A stretch of DNA of 29,920 nucleotides from Prasinococcaceae sp. CCMP 1430 (lineage: Eukaryota; Prasinodermophyta; Palmophyllophyceae; Prasinococcales; Prasinococcaceae), in NCBI GenBank assembly GCA_013416795.1, contig RQSC01001045.1:1-29920 (forward strand), written 5' to 3'. This document shows, piece after piece, positions 8,200 to 17,033 of this stretch; positions within the stretch are counted from its first letter, which is position 1; every line of letters starts with the position of its first letter. The notes under the pieces are model-generated. The model was not told where the DNA came from. It saw nothing but the letters and a program-made list of their open reading frames with translations, and did no database searches. The translations under genes were made by a program, and so were the position numbers.

Positions 8200-8559
8200 C
8201 TAGGCCTTGCGCACGGCCGGCGAGCACCTCTCCAGGTACGTCTCCAGGCTGCCGTCTGCCACGACCGTCATCAGGCCCGGGCCGTCGTTGCAGCCGCCGA
8301 TGAACTCGCCGCCGATGAAGATGGCCGGCACGCTCGTGCGGTTGACGCGCGCCGCGAGCTCGGCGCGCAGCGGGGCGCCGTCGGGATCGGCGTCCGCGCC
8401 CGTGAGCTCAATCGCGGTGTAGTTCAGGCCAAGGCGGTCGAGTTCCGCCTTGGCCTGCACGCAGAAGGGTCACGTGGGGAAGGAGAGCATCAGGATGTCC
8501 GTGGTGTTGATGAGGTCCTCGAGGCGACCGCGCACGCGCTCGACGTCGTAGTCGCCCGC
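8200..8559 (-). CDS. Selenocysteine-containing glutaredoxin (active site TUPFC), 5' end unresolved
   Basis: Dithiol-type glutaredoxin in which the first active-site cysteine codon is TGA (8470-8472). The frame on both sides is continuous glutaredoxin: DYDVERVRGRLEDLINTTDI and LMLSFPT before the TGA, PFCVQAKAELDRLGLNYTAI after it, then NRTSVPAIFIGGEFIGGCND (the conserved TSVP cis-proline and GGCND glutathione-binding motif) and stop TAG at 8200-8202. Reading TGA as selenocysteine gives U-P-F-C in place of C-P-F/Y-C. A SECIS-like hairpin follows in the 3' flank. The first exon is not resolved: no in-frame ATG lies before the Met just upstream of the active site. An Ala/Ser-rich stretch upstream could be part of a targeting peptide, and a TG microsatellite lies beyond. 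The alternative is a sequencing error (TGC or TGT read as TGA) or a pseudogene. Confidence 0.78.
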
Positions 8560-8763
8560 GGCGCTGCGCGCGGCCGCGCGGGCGCTCGAGGAGGCGGAGG
8601 AGGCGGTGGCAGAGCGCGGCGGGGAGGGAGGAGATGACGGAGGAGGCGGACAGGGAGGAGGGGAAGATGGCGAGCGGCGGGTACGTGCGTGCGAGCGCCG
8701 CGGAGCGCCTGCGATCGCCGCGTGGGGGTGTTAGCGCGTGTGTATACGCTTGCGTGTGAGCCT

Positions 8764-8765
<2 letters not shown>

Positions 8766-8815
<50 letters not shown>

Positions 8816-8938
8816 GTGTGCGTGTTTGTGTGTGTGTGTGCGCGCGCGCGCGCATGCGCGTGTGTGTGCGCGCACGTGTGTCTGCGCGCGCGCCATTGTG
8901 CTTGCGTCTGCGTGTGCGCGCGTGCGCGCGCGTGTGCT
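8766..8938. repeat. (TG)n / (CG)n compound microsatellite
   Basis: About 21 perfect TG dinucleotides from 8767, then interrupted TG/CG alternation to about 8938. Alternating purine-pyrimidine DNA of this kind can adopt Z-form. It separates the 5' regions of the divergently transcribed glutaredoxin and unidentified plus-strand genes. Confidence 0.9.
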
Positions 8939-9030
8939 ACCGATGCATGACAAACGCGCGCGCGGCGTCGCCGTCGCGCACTGACACACGGACTTCGTCT
9001 GCGGCGTGGCAGGGGGCGTGTGTGTGGCAG

Positions 9031-9682
9031 CCGCTGCTGCGCCGCCTGCGGTCGCTGCGCGAGACGCTGGTGAGCCACCGCGACTTCGGCGCGCGCGCCG
9101 CCGCCGCGTGCGAGCTGAGCGTCGACGTGTGCGCGCGCGCCGGCGGCTGGGGGTGGGGGGAGATGCTCAAGGCGATGGCGCACCTGCTGGGAGAGGTCTA
9201 CCCGCGCGGCGGAGGTGCGGCGCGAGCGAGCGCACGAACACACCCACACACGCACACACACACAAACGCACAATCACACACAATCACACACGGCCTCGCG
9301 CGAGGTACACACGTGCACACGCACCTGCGCGTGCGCACGCCCGCGCTGACGCGCGCGCGCCCGCGCGCTGCCCGCAGGCGCGTTCCCGCGCGAGGCGGAG
9401 ATGCACGCGGCGTCGGCGGCGTACTTCGCGTGCGTGGCGGGCGACGCCGCCGAGTTCGGCCGCGCGCTCGCAAGGGCGCAGGCGCACGCGCACACGCACG
9501 CACACGCGTGCACGCACGGCGGCGACGGCATGCGCGCGTGGGCGGCGCGCGTGGGCGCGGCGAGGCGGGCCGCGCGCGCGGAAAGGGACGGCGGCGCGTC
9601 AGCAGCGCCCAGCGGCCCCCACCGGCTCCCTCGGCGATGCGCGCGCGCGAGACGCGGCCGCGCGCGAGCGATGAAGAAATGA
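9031..9682 (+). CDS. Unidentified helical protein, possibly SAC3/THP3 (LENG8)-like, partial model
   Basis: I do not firmly recognise this gene. Exon 1 encodes a well-behaved helical segment, PLLRRLRSLRETLVSHRDFG, then ARAAAACELSVDVCARAGG and WGEMLKAMAHLLGEVYPRGG. A GT-AG intron (9215-9377, donor GTGCGG, acceptor CCGCAG) joins it in frame to REAEMHAASAAYFACVAGDA and AEFGRALARA. The spacing of the helices, with LRSLRETL followed by an acidic-residue turn before EML, loosely resembles the SAC3/GANP domain of THP3/LENG8, but no diagnostic residue settles it. Exon 1 starts after a CAG acceptor at 9028-9030. The upstream exon is not visible, and the last 70 residues are low complexity, so the 3' end (TGA at 9680) may be wrong. 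Confidence 0.45.
9239..9292. repeat. (CA)n microsatellite inside an intron
   Basis: Interrupted CA repeats (ACACACCCACACACGCACAC and onward) fill the first half of the 9215-9377 intron. Confidence 0.85.
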
Positions 9683-9722
9683 GCGCGCAAGCGCTCAGGA
9701 GAGCACTCGTACTCCGACGCAC

Positions 9723-11017
9723 CTGCCAGCCCACGCCTGTGAAGAGCTCCGAGTGCGAGGACGGGCTCATGTCCACGTACACCTGCAGCCCACGCAGCTG
9801 GTCGCGCAGCGCTCGCAGCTCGGGATCGCCGCGCTCGTCCTTCTCGAGCACCAGCACGGTGGGGAGGTTGTTGCGCGTCTTGATCGCGGTCGAGCGCACC
9901 AGCCGGAAGGTGCCGCTCGCCGAGGCGAACGCGCGCGCGACGTCCTGCGGCGGACGGCGAGGCGCTCCGTCAGGCTCAGCGCGAAGGCGCGGTCGCCGCG
10001 CTCGCGCGCAGGCTCGCCGCCGCGCGACAGCCGGCCGGGCGCGCCGCGCGTCACCCACCAGGAACAGGAAACCTCGCAACACCAGCACCACGAGCCGCCC
10101 GCCGGGTCTGAGCAGTTGCCAGGCGGTCTTGAGCAGCGCTCGGTACATCGTCTTGAGGTCGGAGCCCTTGCCGGTCTGCACCCCCCACGGGGGATTGCTC
10201 ACCACCGCGTCCACGAGCGTGCCCTTGGGCACGGTGAAGAGCGCAGCGGCGACGTCCGCGCGCGAGCAGTGGACGCGCCCCTCGAAGCCCGCCGCCTCGG
10301 CGTTCGCCAGCGTCCCCTTGCACGCGTTGGCGTTGGCGTCGGCGCCGTAGGCGGTGCTCGCCAATCCGGCGTCGAGAGCCTCGAGCAAGATGGTGCCGCT
10401 CCCACAGAAGGGGTCGAGCACGGCCCCGGAGCCGTCCGCGGGCAGGCCGGCCTCGCGCAGCATGGCGTACGCGACGTTGGCCTTGATGGTGACCTTGTTG
10501 AGGTAGGCGGCCTTGTGGCGCCTGCTGAGCGCCTCCTCGTGCAGCTGGGTGCTGAGGGCGAGCGTCTCGCCCACGCAGTCGGCGCGCACGTGGACGTCGT
10601 AGCCGCGCATGCGCGGGGCGCAGCCGTACCGGTCGTGCAGGCAGCCGCCCACGACGCGCGCGAGCTCCCCGCTGTTGAAGCGGTGCGCCTTGCCCGTGCG
10701 CCAGCCCGTCACGCGGAACGACGCGGCGCCCTCGAGCGTGGGCACGCGCACGCGCCCCGCCGGCAGCGCGGACTCGAGCCACAGCTCGAGGGCGCGGAGC
10801 GCGGGGGAGGTCGCGAGCGACTCGCCCTCGGCCGGTCCGCCCTCGCCCTCGCCCTCGCCCTCGCCCTCGCCCTCGGTCTCGCCCTCGGTCTCGCCCGCCG
10901 CGGGCATCGCGATGACAGCGTGGAGCTCGCACACGTAGTGCACCGAGCGGAGCTCGAGCAGCGCCCGCTTGGCGGCGAGGAGCGCGCCCTCGCCGGCCGC
11001 CGCGGGCACGCGCACGC
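9723..11017 (-). CDS. THUMP-domain RNA guanine-N2 methyltransferase (THUMPD2/3, Trm14-like), 5' end in gap
   Basis: Class I SAM-dependent RNA methyltransferase of the UPF0020/THUMP group, which makes m2G in tRNA or snRNA. The visible part begins inside the THUMP region and continues through SFRVTGWRTGKAHRFNSGEL and ARVVGGCLHDRYG to the Rossmann core: AVLDPFCGSGTILLEALDAG (SAM-binding motif I), then DAVVSNPPWGVQTGKGSDLK with the NPPW catalytic motif IV, and LLRPGGRLVVLVLRG. A 114-nt intron (9945-10058, donor GTGGGT, acceptor CCGCAG) leads to FRLVRSTAIKTRNNLPTVLV. Coding similarity stops at GWQ, where GTGCGT at 9722-9717 looks like another donor, so the final exon is not placed. A Gly-Glu repeat interrupts the THUMP part. 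The N-terminus lies in the N gap, divergent from cystathionine beta-synthase. Confidence 0.82.
10838..10893. repeat. CCCTCG hexamer repeat encoding a Gly-Glu tract
   Basis: Eight or nine near-perfect 6-bp units (CCCTCG with two GTCTCG variants). On the minus strand they encode alternating Gly-Glu/Thr-Glu inside the methyltransferase, as an acidic insertion not found in the family core. Confidence 0.9.
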
Positions 11018-11825
11018 NNNNNNNNNNNNNNNNNNNNNNNNNNNNNNNNNNNNNNNNNNNNNNNNNNNNNNNNNNNNNNNNNNNNNNNNNNNNNNNNNNN
11101 NNNNNNNNNNNNNNNNNNNNNNNNNNNNNNNNNNNNNNNNNNNNNNNNNNNNNNNNNNNNNNNNNNNNNNNNNNNNNNNNNNNNNNNNNNNNNNNNNNNN
11201 NNNNNNNNNNNNNNNNNNNNNNNNNNNNNNNNNNNNNNNNNNNNNNNNNNNNNNNNNNNNNNNNNNNNNNNNNNNNNNNNNNNNNNNNNNNNNNNNNNNN
11301 NNNNNNNNNNNNNNNNNNNNNNNNNNNNNNNNNNNNNNNNNNNNNNNNNNNNNNNNNNNNNNNNNNNNNNNNNNNNNNNNNNNNNNNNNNNNNNNNNNNN
11401 NNNNNNNNNNNNNNNNNNNNNNNNNNNNNNNNNNNNNNNNNNNNNNNNNNNNNNNNNNNNNNNNNNNNNNNNNNNNNNNNNNNNNNNNNNNNNNNNNNNN
11501 NNNNNNNNNNNNNNNNNNNNNNNNNNNNNNNNNNNNNNNNNNNNNNNNNNNNNNNNNNNNNNNNNNNNNNNNNNNNNNNNNNNNNNNNNNNNNNNNNNNN
11601 NNNNNNNNNNNNNNNNNNNNNNNNNNNNNNNNNNNNNNNNNNNNNNNNNNNNNNNNNNNNNNNNNNNNNNNNNNNNNNNNNNNNNNNNNNNNNNNNNNNN
11701 NNNNNNNNNNNNNNNNNNNNNNNNNNNNNNNNNNNNNNNNNNNNNNNNNNNNNNNNNNNNNNNNNNNNNNNNNNNNNNNNNNNNNNNNNNNNNNNNNNNN
11801 NNNNNNNNNNNNNNNNNNNNNNNNN
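11018..11825. other. Assembly gap (808 N)
   Basis: A run of 808 undetermined bases. It hides the 5' ends of the divergent THUMP-methyltransferase and cystathionine beta-synthase genes and any promoter between them. Confidence 1.
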
Positions 11826-13431
11826 CAAGGCGGCGCTCGCGGCGCTCGACGCGGCGGCGCTCGGGGCGGGCGCGCCGAGCCGCTTCTCGCGGCGGGCCAA
11901 CGTGTACTCGCGCCTCGACCACCACGAGGCGCTCGAGGCGCGCCCCAAGGGGACGTGCGCGTCGGTGCTGGACGCCATCGGCAACACCCCGCTCGTCCGC
12001 CTGCGCAACATCGAGAAGGCCGAGGGGCTGGCCTGCGAGGTGTACGCCAAGTGCGAGTTCCTCAACGCGGGCGGCTCGGTGAAGGACCGCATCGCCAAGC
12101 GCATGGTGGAGGACGCCGAGGCCAAGGGGCTGTTGCAGCCGGGCGACACCATCATCGAGCCCACGAGCGGCAACACGGGCATCGGCCTCGCGCTCGCCGC
12201 GGCCGTCAAGGGCTACCACTGCATCGTGGTGATGCCCGAGAAGATGTCCAAGGAGAAGGCGGATGTGCTCAATGCGCTGGGCGCGAAGATCGTACGCACT
12301 CCCAACGAGGCGGCCTGGGACGCGCCCGACTCTCACATCTCTGTGGCCGCGCGCCTCAACTCGGAGACGCCCCGCTCGCACATTCTCGATCAGTACACCA
12401 ACGTGGGCAACCCGCTCGCGCACTACGACGGCACGGGCGCCGAGATCCTCGAGCAGATGGACAACAGGGTCGACGTGCTCGTGGCCGGCGCGGGCACGGG
12501 CGGCACGCTCACCGGCACGGCCAGGCGCGTGCTCGAGGGCTGCCCCAACGCGCGCGTGGTGGGGGTCGACCCGCTGGGATCCATCCTCGCGCTCCCCGAG
12601 AGCCTGAACACCTCCGAGGAGAACGTGTCGCAGGGTATGTACCAGGTGGAGGGCATCGGCTACGACTTCATCCCGGCGGTGCTCGACCGCGAGGTGGCGC
12701 ACGAGTGGGTCAAGTGCAACGACGAGCAGGCCTTCCGCTGGGCGCGGAGGCTCATGCGCGAGGAGGGGCTGCTGTGCGGCGGCTCGAGCGGCGCGGCGTT
12801 CTCGGTGGCCATCGGCGAGGCGCGCAAGCTCAAGGCCGGCGAGCGACTGGTGGTGGTGCTGCCCGATTCCATCCGCAACTACATGACCAAGCACCTCGAC
12901 GACGACTGGATGGTGGAGAAGGGCTTCATGCAGGCGTCCGCCGTCGGAGACCGCTCGCAGCCGTGGGCGGCCAACACCGTCAGCGAGCTCGCGCTCGAGT
13001 CGCCCGTCACCATCTCTCCCGGCATCGCCCTGAGGCGCGCGGTGGAGATAATGAACGCCAAGGGCTTCGACCAGCTGCCCGTCGTGGACGTTGGCGGACG
13101 CGTGATGGGAGTGGTGACCGAGGGCAACATCTCAGCCAAGGTGACGAGCGGCGCGGCCTCGCTGGACGACCCCGTCGAAACCATCGTGTACAAGGACGTC
13201 GCGCGCGTGCTCAGCTCCACCACGCTCGCAGAGCTCTCGCGGAAGTTCAACCGCTATCACTTTGCGCTGGTGACGCGCAACCAGACCCGCTACTCCAACG
13301 CCGGCGAGGAGATCCACACGATGGTGACGGCCGTGGTGACGCGCATCGACCTGCTCAAGTTCATCTCCGCCAAGGCGCAGCATGGGCGCGCCGCCAACGG
13401 CGTCGCCACGGACGTCGCGCCGTGCGCGTGA
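11826..13431 (+). CDS. Cystathionine beta-synthase, 5' end in gap
   Basis: PLP enzyme condensing serine and homocysteine to cystathionine (transsulfuration). The catalytic domain shows [20 protein letters not shown], the PLP lysine in [14 protein letters not shown] (codon 12082-12084), the phosphate-binding [32 protein letters not shown], and the Ser-containing [11 protein letters not shown] with [13 protein letters not shown] near the domain end. A C-terminal pair of CBS (Bateman) modules follows ([40 protein letters not shown]), which in the animal enzyme bind S-adenosylmethionine. The YMTKHL region and the paired CBS modules favour true CBS over cysteine synthase. Whether the animal haem-binding N-terminus exists cannot be seen. 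No intron is visible. Stop TGA at 13429-13431. Confidence 0.93.
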
Positions 13432-13433
13432 GG

Positions 13434-13453
13434 CCGCGCGCGCGCGCGCGCGC
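13434..13453. repeat. (CG)n microsatellite
   Basis: Nine to ten CG dinucleotides directly after the cystathionine beta-synthase stop codon, in its 3' flank. Confidence 0.85.
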
Positions 13454-13642
13454 TCGCGCACGCCCAACTGCCGCCGCGGGTATGCATGCGCACGCTCGCG
13501 GGGGTCGCGCACGACAGTACAATACAACTTTAGCAGTGCACAACAACGCACGCACTATACAGTAAGCAACGATGGCCAGGTAGCACACGCGCTCCCGCGC
13601 GCCCTCCCGCCGCCTCGCCGCGCGCGCGTCGCCGTCGCGCGN

Positions 13643-13831
13643 CTCTCGAACTCGACGAACGCGATGCCCGGCTTCTGTTCCACCATGCGCACCTCCTTGT
13701 AGCCAGGGAACTGTTGGAACAGCATGGAAACCATGAGGTCGGTCGCCTCGGCGGGCAAGTTCTGCACGAAGAGGATCTTGTTGGGCGCTGCAGCGAGGTC
13801 GGGCGCGGCGGCGGCGGGCGCAGCGCTCGAG
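13643..13831 (-). CDS. U1A/U2B'' (SNF family) second RRM, fragment
   Basis: Fragment of a U1 snRNP A / U2 snRNP B'' spliceosomal protein. The RRM2 start is unmistakable: [40 protein letters not shown] and IAFVEFE, matching RNP2 and RNP1-like strands of the SNF family. Upstream is an Ala/Pro linker with a CTGCAG that could be an acceptor (exon from about 13783 downward). The frame ends abruptly at the single N (13642), and what follows does not continue the RRM (the expected FENE and later helix are missing). RRM1 is not found on the upstream side, where an antisense RPA3 exon begins. The piece therefore looks like a contig end rather than a working gene. Confidence 0.75.
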
Positions 13832-14233
13832 GCCGCCGACGGCGGGCGCGTCGCCGTGGTGCAGGTGCCCGGCTCGAGCTACAACACCAAGTACGTCGAG
13901 GTCGTGGGGCGCGTGACGGACGAGGCGACCATTCAGGAGGAGGAGTACACGTGCTTCGGGGACAACTTCGGTGCGTTGCGCGGTCCGGCCGCTCGCGAGC
14001 GCGCCGAGGGAGAACGAGAGCGCGCCGCCGATCGGGCGCGCGGCGCGGCGAGTGCGAAGCTCGCAGCGCGCAGCGATCTGAGCGCCTCTCCGGCCCGCCG
14101 CTGACCGTCGATCGCCGCTGCGATCTCCGTCTGCTATGTGTCGCGCGCATGCGCGCGCACACGCGCAGACCTCAAGACGTACAACGAGCTCTGCGTGCTC
14201 ATGAACGGCGACCACGCCAGCCTCTTCATCTGA
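13823..14233 (+). CDS. Replication protein A 14-kDa subunit (RPA3/RFA3), N-terminus missing
   Basis: Small OB-fold subunit of the single-stranded-DNA-binding RPA trimer. Visible residues: [40 protein letters not shown] and [13 protein letters not shown] intron (13971-14168, donor GTGCGT, acceptor CGCAG) follows, then [21 protein letters not shown] and TGA at 14231-14233. The intron restores FDLKTYN, matching the family's FDL..YN. About 35 N-terminal residues, including the first OB strand, are absent. An acceptor-like GCGCAG ends at 13822, but no upstream exon is found before the antisense U2B''-like fragment. RPA3 is short and poorly conserved, so the call rests on the EVVGRVT...ATI and FDLKTYNE elements together. 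Confidence 0.7.
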
Positions 14234-14266
14234 AGGCGCTCCGCCACCTCCCTGCCCGGATGCCCC

Positions 14267-14271
14267 TGTAA
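14267..14271 (+). promoter_or_regulatory. Candidate TGTAA polyadenylation signal of RPA3
   Basis: CTGTAACAT lies 33 nt after the RPA3 stop codon. This is the same motif and a similar distance as seen after other genes here. Confidence 0.45.
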
Positions 14272-14439
14272 CATTGACCCCATTGCGCCATCCGCACCGC
14301 CACGGCACACCGACGCACGCCGCGGGGGCGCGCTCGCTCGCCGGCGCGTCCCCTCGACACGACACAGCGCATCGCAAATGCCCTCGCCGCCCCCCCTTTG
14401 GCTCCGGCGACTGCGCGCGCGTCGAGTGTGAACAGTATG

Positions 14440-14444
14440 TTACA
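14440..14444 (-). promoter_or_regulatory. Candidate TGTAA polyadenylation signal of the 14465-16303 gene
   Basis: On the minus strand TTGTAACATAC begins 20 nt after the stop codon of the long disordered protein. Confidence 0.5.
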
Positions 14445-14464
14445 ATGGGATGGGCGTCCTGCCG

Positions 14465-16303
14465 TCACTTGCGCCTCGCGCGCTCGCGCTCCATGTGGCT
14501 GGGCACCTGCAAGTAGTGCGGCAGCTTATGGCCGAGCGTGCGCACGTACTCGCGGTAGAGCTGCGCGCTGTACAGGTTGGAAATGTTGGGGATTCGTTGC
14601 TCGAAGGACGCGACCAAACCCGCGCGATCGCCGTCAGCGCCGTCGGCCCCGCCAGCCGCGCCGCGTCCCCTCGGCTGCACCTGCCAGTGCTTCGGCGGCA
14701 GGTACCACGCGCCGTATCGCGGCGGTCGCGCGCGCGCGCGCCCCGTCGACGCCATCGAGGCGTCGCGGTCGCCGTTACTGCCGCCTTCGCCGCCGCCGAA
14801 GCTGCCATCCAGCCCGTGGTCGCCAACGCTGTCGACAACTTCGAGCGGCGCGTGCATTGTGTCCGTGCGCAGGCTCATGAAGGCTGCGCGCTCGGCACGC
14901 GCCTTCGCCTCCCGCTGGCGGCGCATGGCCGATATGGTTGCTGGCCTCGTGGTGACCGCCGGAGGCGTGCCCCCGGGACCCGGCGGAGCGAGCATGAATG
15001 GGTCGGTGTCGGCACCTGAGTCATCGGCAAGCATCGCCAGCAGCTCCTCCGGGACATCCGTCGCAAGCTTGACGCGCGTCGACGGGCGCCACATAATCGT
15101 TGGCCCCTCGGAGCGCTCGGGGAGCTTGCCGGCGTGCCGATCGCCCTCCATGCCGGCGTCGGCGGCGTCCCGAGCAAGATAGGACTTATTTGTAGCCTTG
15201 CCCTCGTCGGCCGGCACGCCCCCCGCTTCGTCCATGGTCTCGACGGCCTCGTCCAGCCCTGCAGGCACAATGGATGACCGCGTGCGGAGCTTGGGAGATT
15301 CGAGCTCCATGCCGGCGCCGTGCTCGCGGCTGGCCTGCTCGATCGTCGCGGCCTCCTCCTCTGCCTTGGCCATCTCAAGCTCCATGAGCGAGCGCGGCAG
15401 CACACTCGCGCGCCGCCGCAGCTCGCTCAGCTTGCGCTCCAGCCCTGCGCCAGCGCGGTCCGACTTTCTCCTCGACTTGCGTCGCAAGGTCACGGGCGGG
15501 GCGTCTGCATCATCGCCGTCCTCGTCGGGCGCAAAGCTGACGCGGGAGGCGTTGGTGCCGCCGTCGACTCCACCGTCCTTCTCGATCGCCGCGGCGGTGT
15601 CAGGCATGCCCGCTGCGCCGTCGAAGCTCGCCCCGCCCTCCATGGCAGCGCGGTGCAGCGACCCTTCGCGCCGCAGTGACGGCCGCTGCTGCCCGCCGGG
15701 TCCGCCGTCTGGCCCGCCGCTGCCGCTGCCGCTCGTCGCAAACAAGCCCGAGAACTCGCTGCTGGGCGAGACCGCTCCGCCGGGCGTCTGAGCGGGCGGC
15801 TCCGGCCCGAGCAACGAGTTCATGCTCGCATTTGAGTCAAAGGTCAACCCGAGCTCGAGCTCGAGCTTTCGCTCGAGCCTGTCGAGGTCGTCCACGGAAG
15901 CCTTGGCGCCTAGACCCGCCGCGGCGAGCGCGCTCGCGCCGCCGAGCGCCGGCGGCGCAGGACGAAGCGAGAGCTCCTCGGCGCGCAGGAACTTCCAGCC
16001 GGTTGCCAGAAGGTCCGTCGTCGTCACGGCCCTGGTGCGACCGCCTCCACCGGTGCGGCCGCGCCTCGTGCGCAGCTTCCCCAACTTCTGCGCGCCATCA
16101 CTGCCCATGGCCGCGACCAGCTCGCTCGGCGGCGGCGCTGCGGCGCTCATGGCGGACGCGCGGCGCGGCGACCCGGCGGGGTACGTGAAGGGCGCCGTCC
16201 GCTCCGCCTGGGCCGCTTTGTCCAGCTCGGCAGTATCGCGGGCAGCCGCGAGCCGCCGCTCCACCCGCGCGCGCCCCGACTCCGCACCCGTCGCGTCTCC
16301 CAT
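14465..16303 (-). CDS. Large disordered protein with conserved-looking YGAWYLPPKHW C-terminus (possibly FAM47-like)
   Basis: A 612-aa single-exon protein from ATG at 16303 (MGDATGAESGRARVERRLAA); an upstream in-frame ATG exists but adds unlikely sequence. I do not recognise a firm family. Most of it is Ser/Gly/Ala/Arg-rich and predicted disordered. Short ordered segments are TDLLATGWKFLRAEELSL, DDLDRLERKLELELGLTFDS, ERKLSELRRRASVLPRSLME, PTIMWRPSTRVKLATDVPEE and the C-terminal PPRYGAWYLPPKHWQVQP, then IPNISNLYSAQLYREYVRTL. The RYGAWYLPP...W element recalls the C-terminus of FAM47-type proteins of ciliated organisms, but this is weak. It is divergent from FAM161 across an AT-rich spacer, which would fit a shared flagellar programme. 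A TGTAA signal follows the stop. Confidence 0.65.
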   Translation of the reverse strand: MGDATGAESGRARVERRLAAARDTAELDKAAQAERTAPFTYPAGSPRRASAMSAAAPPPSELVAAMGSDGAQKLGKLRTRRGRTGGGGRTRAVTTTDLLATGWKFLRAEELSLRPAPPALGGASALAAAGLGAKASVDDLDRLERKLELELGLTFDSNASMNSLLGPEPPAQTPGGAVSPSSEFSGLFATSGSGSGGPDGGPGGQQRPSLRREGSLHRAAMEGGASFDGAAGMPDTAAAIEKDGGVDGGTNASRVSFAPDEDGDDADAPPVTLRRKSRRKSDRAGAGLERKLSELRRRASVLPRSLMELEMAKAEEEAATIEQASREHGAGMELESPKLRTRSSIVPAGLDEAVETMDEAGGVPADEGKATNKSYLARDAADAGMEGDRHAGKLPERSEGPTIMWRPSTRVKLATDVPEELLAMLADDSGADTDPFMLAPPGPGGTPPAVTTRPATISAMRRQREAKARAERAAFMSLRTDTMHAPLEVVDSVGDHGLDGSFGGGEGGSNGDRDASMASTGRARARPPRYGAWYLPPKHWQVQPRGRGAAGGADGADGDRAGLVASFEQRIPNISNLYSAQLYREYVRTLGHKLPHYLQVPSHMERERARRK

Positions 16304-16746
16304 CGCGGCGGCCGAGGCCCGCCGTCGCCGCCAACCCCCACACACACCCCTCGTAGGCCAGCGCTCCGAGGGAGTCCCGCTTTGGGAACCCGCCCTCCCG
16401 GCCGAGGGGGAACGCGGGCAGCTTGGCGTACATGTACATGTAGGTACAGAGGTCGTCAAAAAATTTGTCTGCCTCGCCAGGCGGATTTACGCCCGCATAA
16501 AAATCGTTCCAGCGCGCGCCGCTTGGCCAGGGCGCCCAGTTTTACCCGCGCTACTCATAGAGACTTTCCGCACCCCCGCCGCTGCAGCGAGGCGCCGTAC
16601 ACCCACAGTAACAAAAACAAAAAGAAATGAGAGGTCAGAATGCGTGTAGAGGGACCCTTAAAATCTTTTTGTTTCTTTTTATTTCGACGCTGCGCGGCCG
16701 TGCACATTCGGGTTTTAGGGTTCGTTGTTTAATGCATTTATATGAG

Positions 16747-16786
16747 TCATTTTGGTTCATTTTGATTCATTTTGGATCATTTTGCT
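16747..16786. repeat. Four tandem 10-bp TCATTTTGNN repeats
   Basis: Four exactly phased decamers: TCATTTTGGT, TCATTTTGAT, TCATTTTGGA, TCATTTTGCT. The period is close to one helical turn, so the repeats present the same face of the DNA. They lie in the spacer between divergent genes. Confidence 0.9.
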
Positions 16787-17002
16787 GCGAGTTCGGGTTA
16801 CTTTACGGTTGACCAAGCCATTTTTCGCGCCCCTCCGTCCTCATTTCCATGTGTTTTGATGTGTCGTTTTGCTAGAAGGGTTTACACTAAATCTTTCTGT
16901 GTGCTCTCTCAATTTGATATAAAATGATATCAACCCTAACTCATACGGCGCGGATGCGGCTCGAACCGCGACCCGCCCGCCGCGCGCGGCGCCGCGCTCC
17001 CG

Positions 17003-17033
17003 GCGCAAAAAAAAAAAAAGCGCAAAAAAAAAA
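17003..17033. repeat. Two GCGC-poly(A) units
   Basis: GCGC followed by 13 A, then GCGC followed by 10 A, in tandem, inside the AT-rich spacer upstream of FAM161. A slippage product or a nucleosome-excluding tract is possible. Confidence 0.85.

Noticed and set aside
8766-8989. Long open frames of Val-Cys and His-Thr repeats on both strands
   Set aside because: They are translations of the TG/CA microsatellite and show no protein-like composition.
9580-9722. Continuation of the THUMP methyltransferase past GWQ without splicing
   Set aside because: Residues become Arg/Ala-rich directly after a GTGCGT donor and overlap an antisense exon; treated as intron with the last exon unplaced.
16711-16940. 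Telomere-like TTTAGGG and AACCCTAA words in the AT-rich spacer
   Set aside because: Only single, scattered, non-tandem copies (16714-16722, 16932-16939). Not an interstitial telomere; at most telo-box-like promoter words.
16945-16985. B-box-like GGTTCGAGCC on the minus strand, suggesting a tRNA or SINE
   Set aside because: No A box, anticodon arm or acceptor stem can be formed around it.
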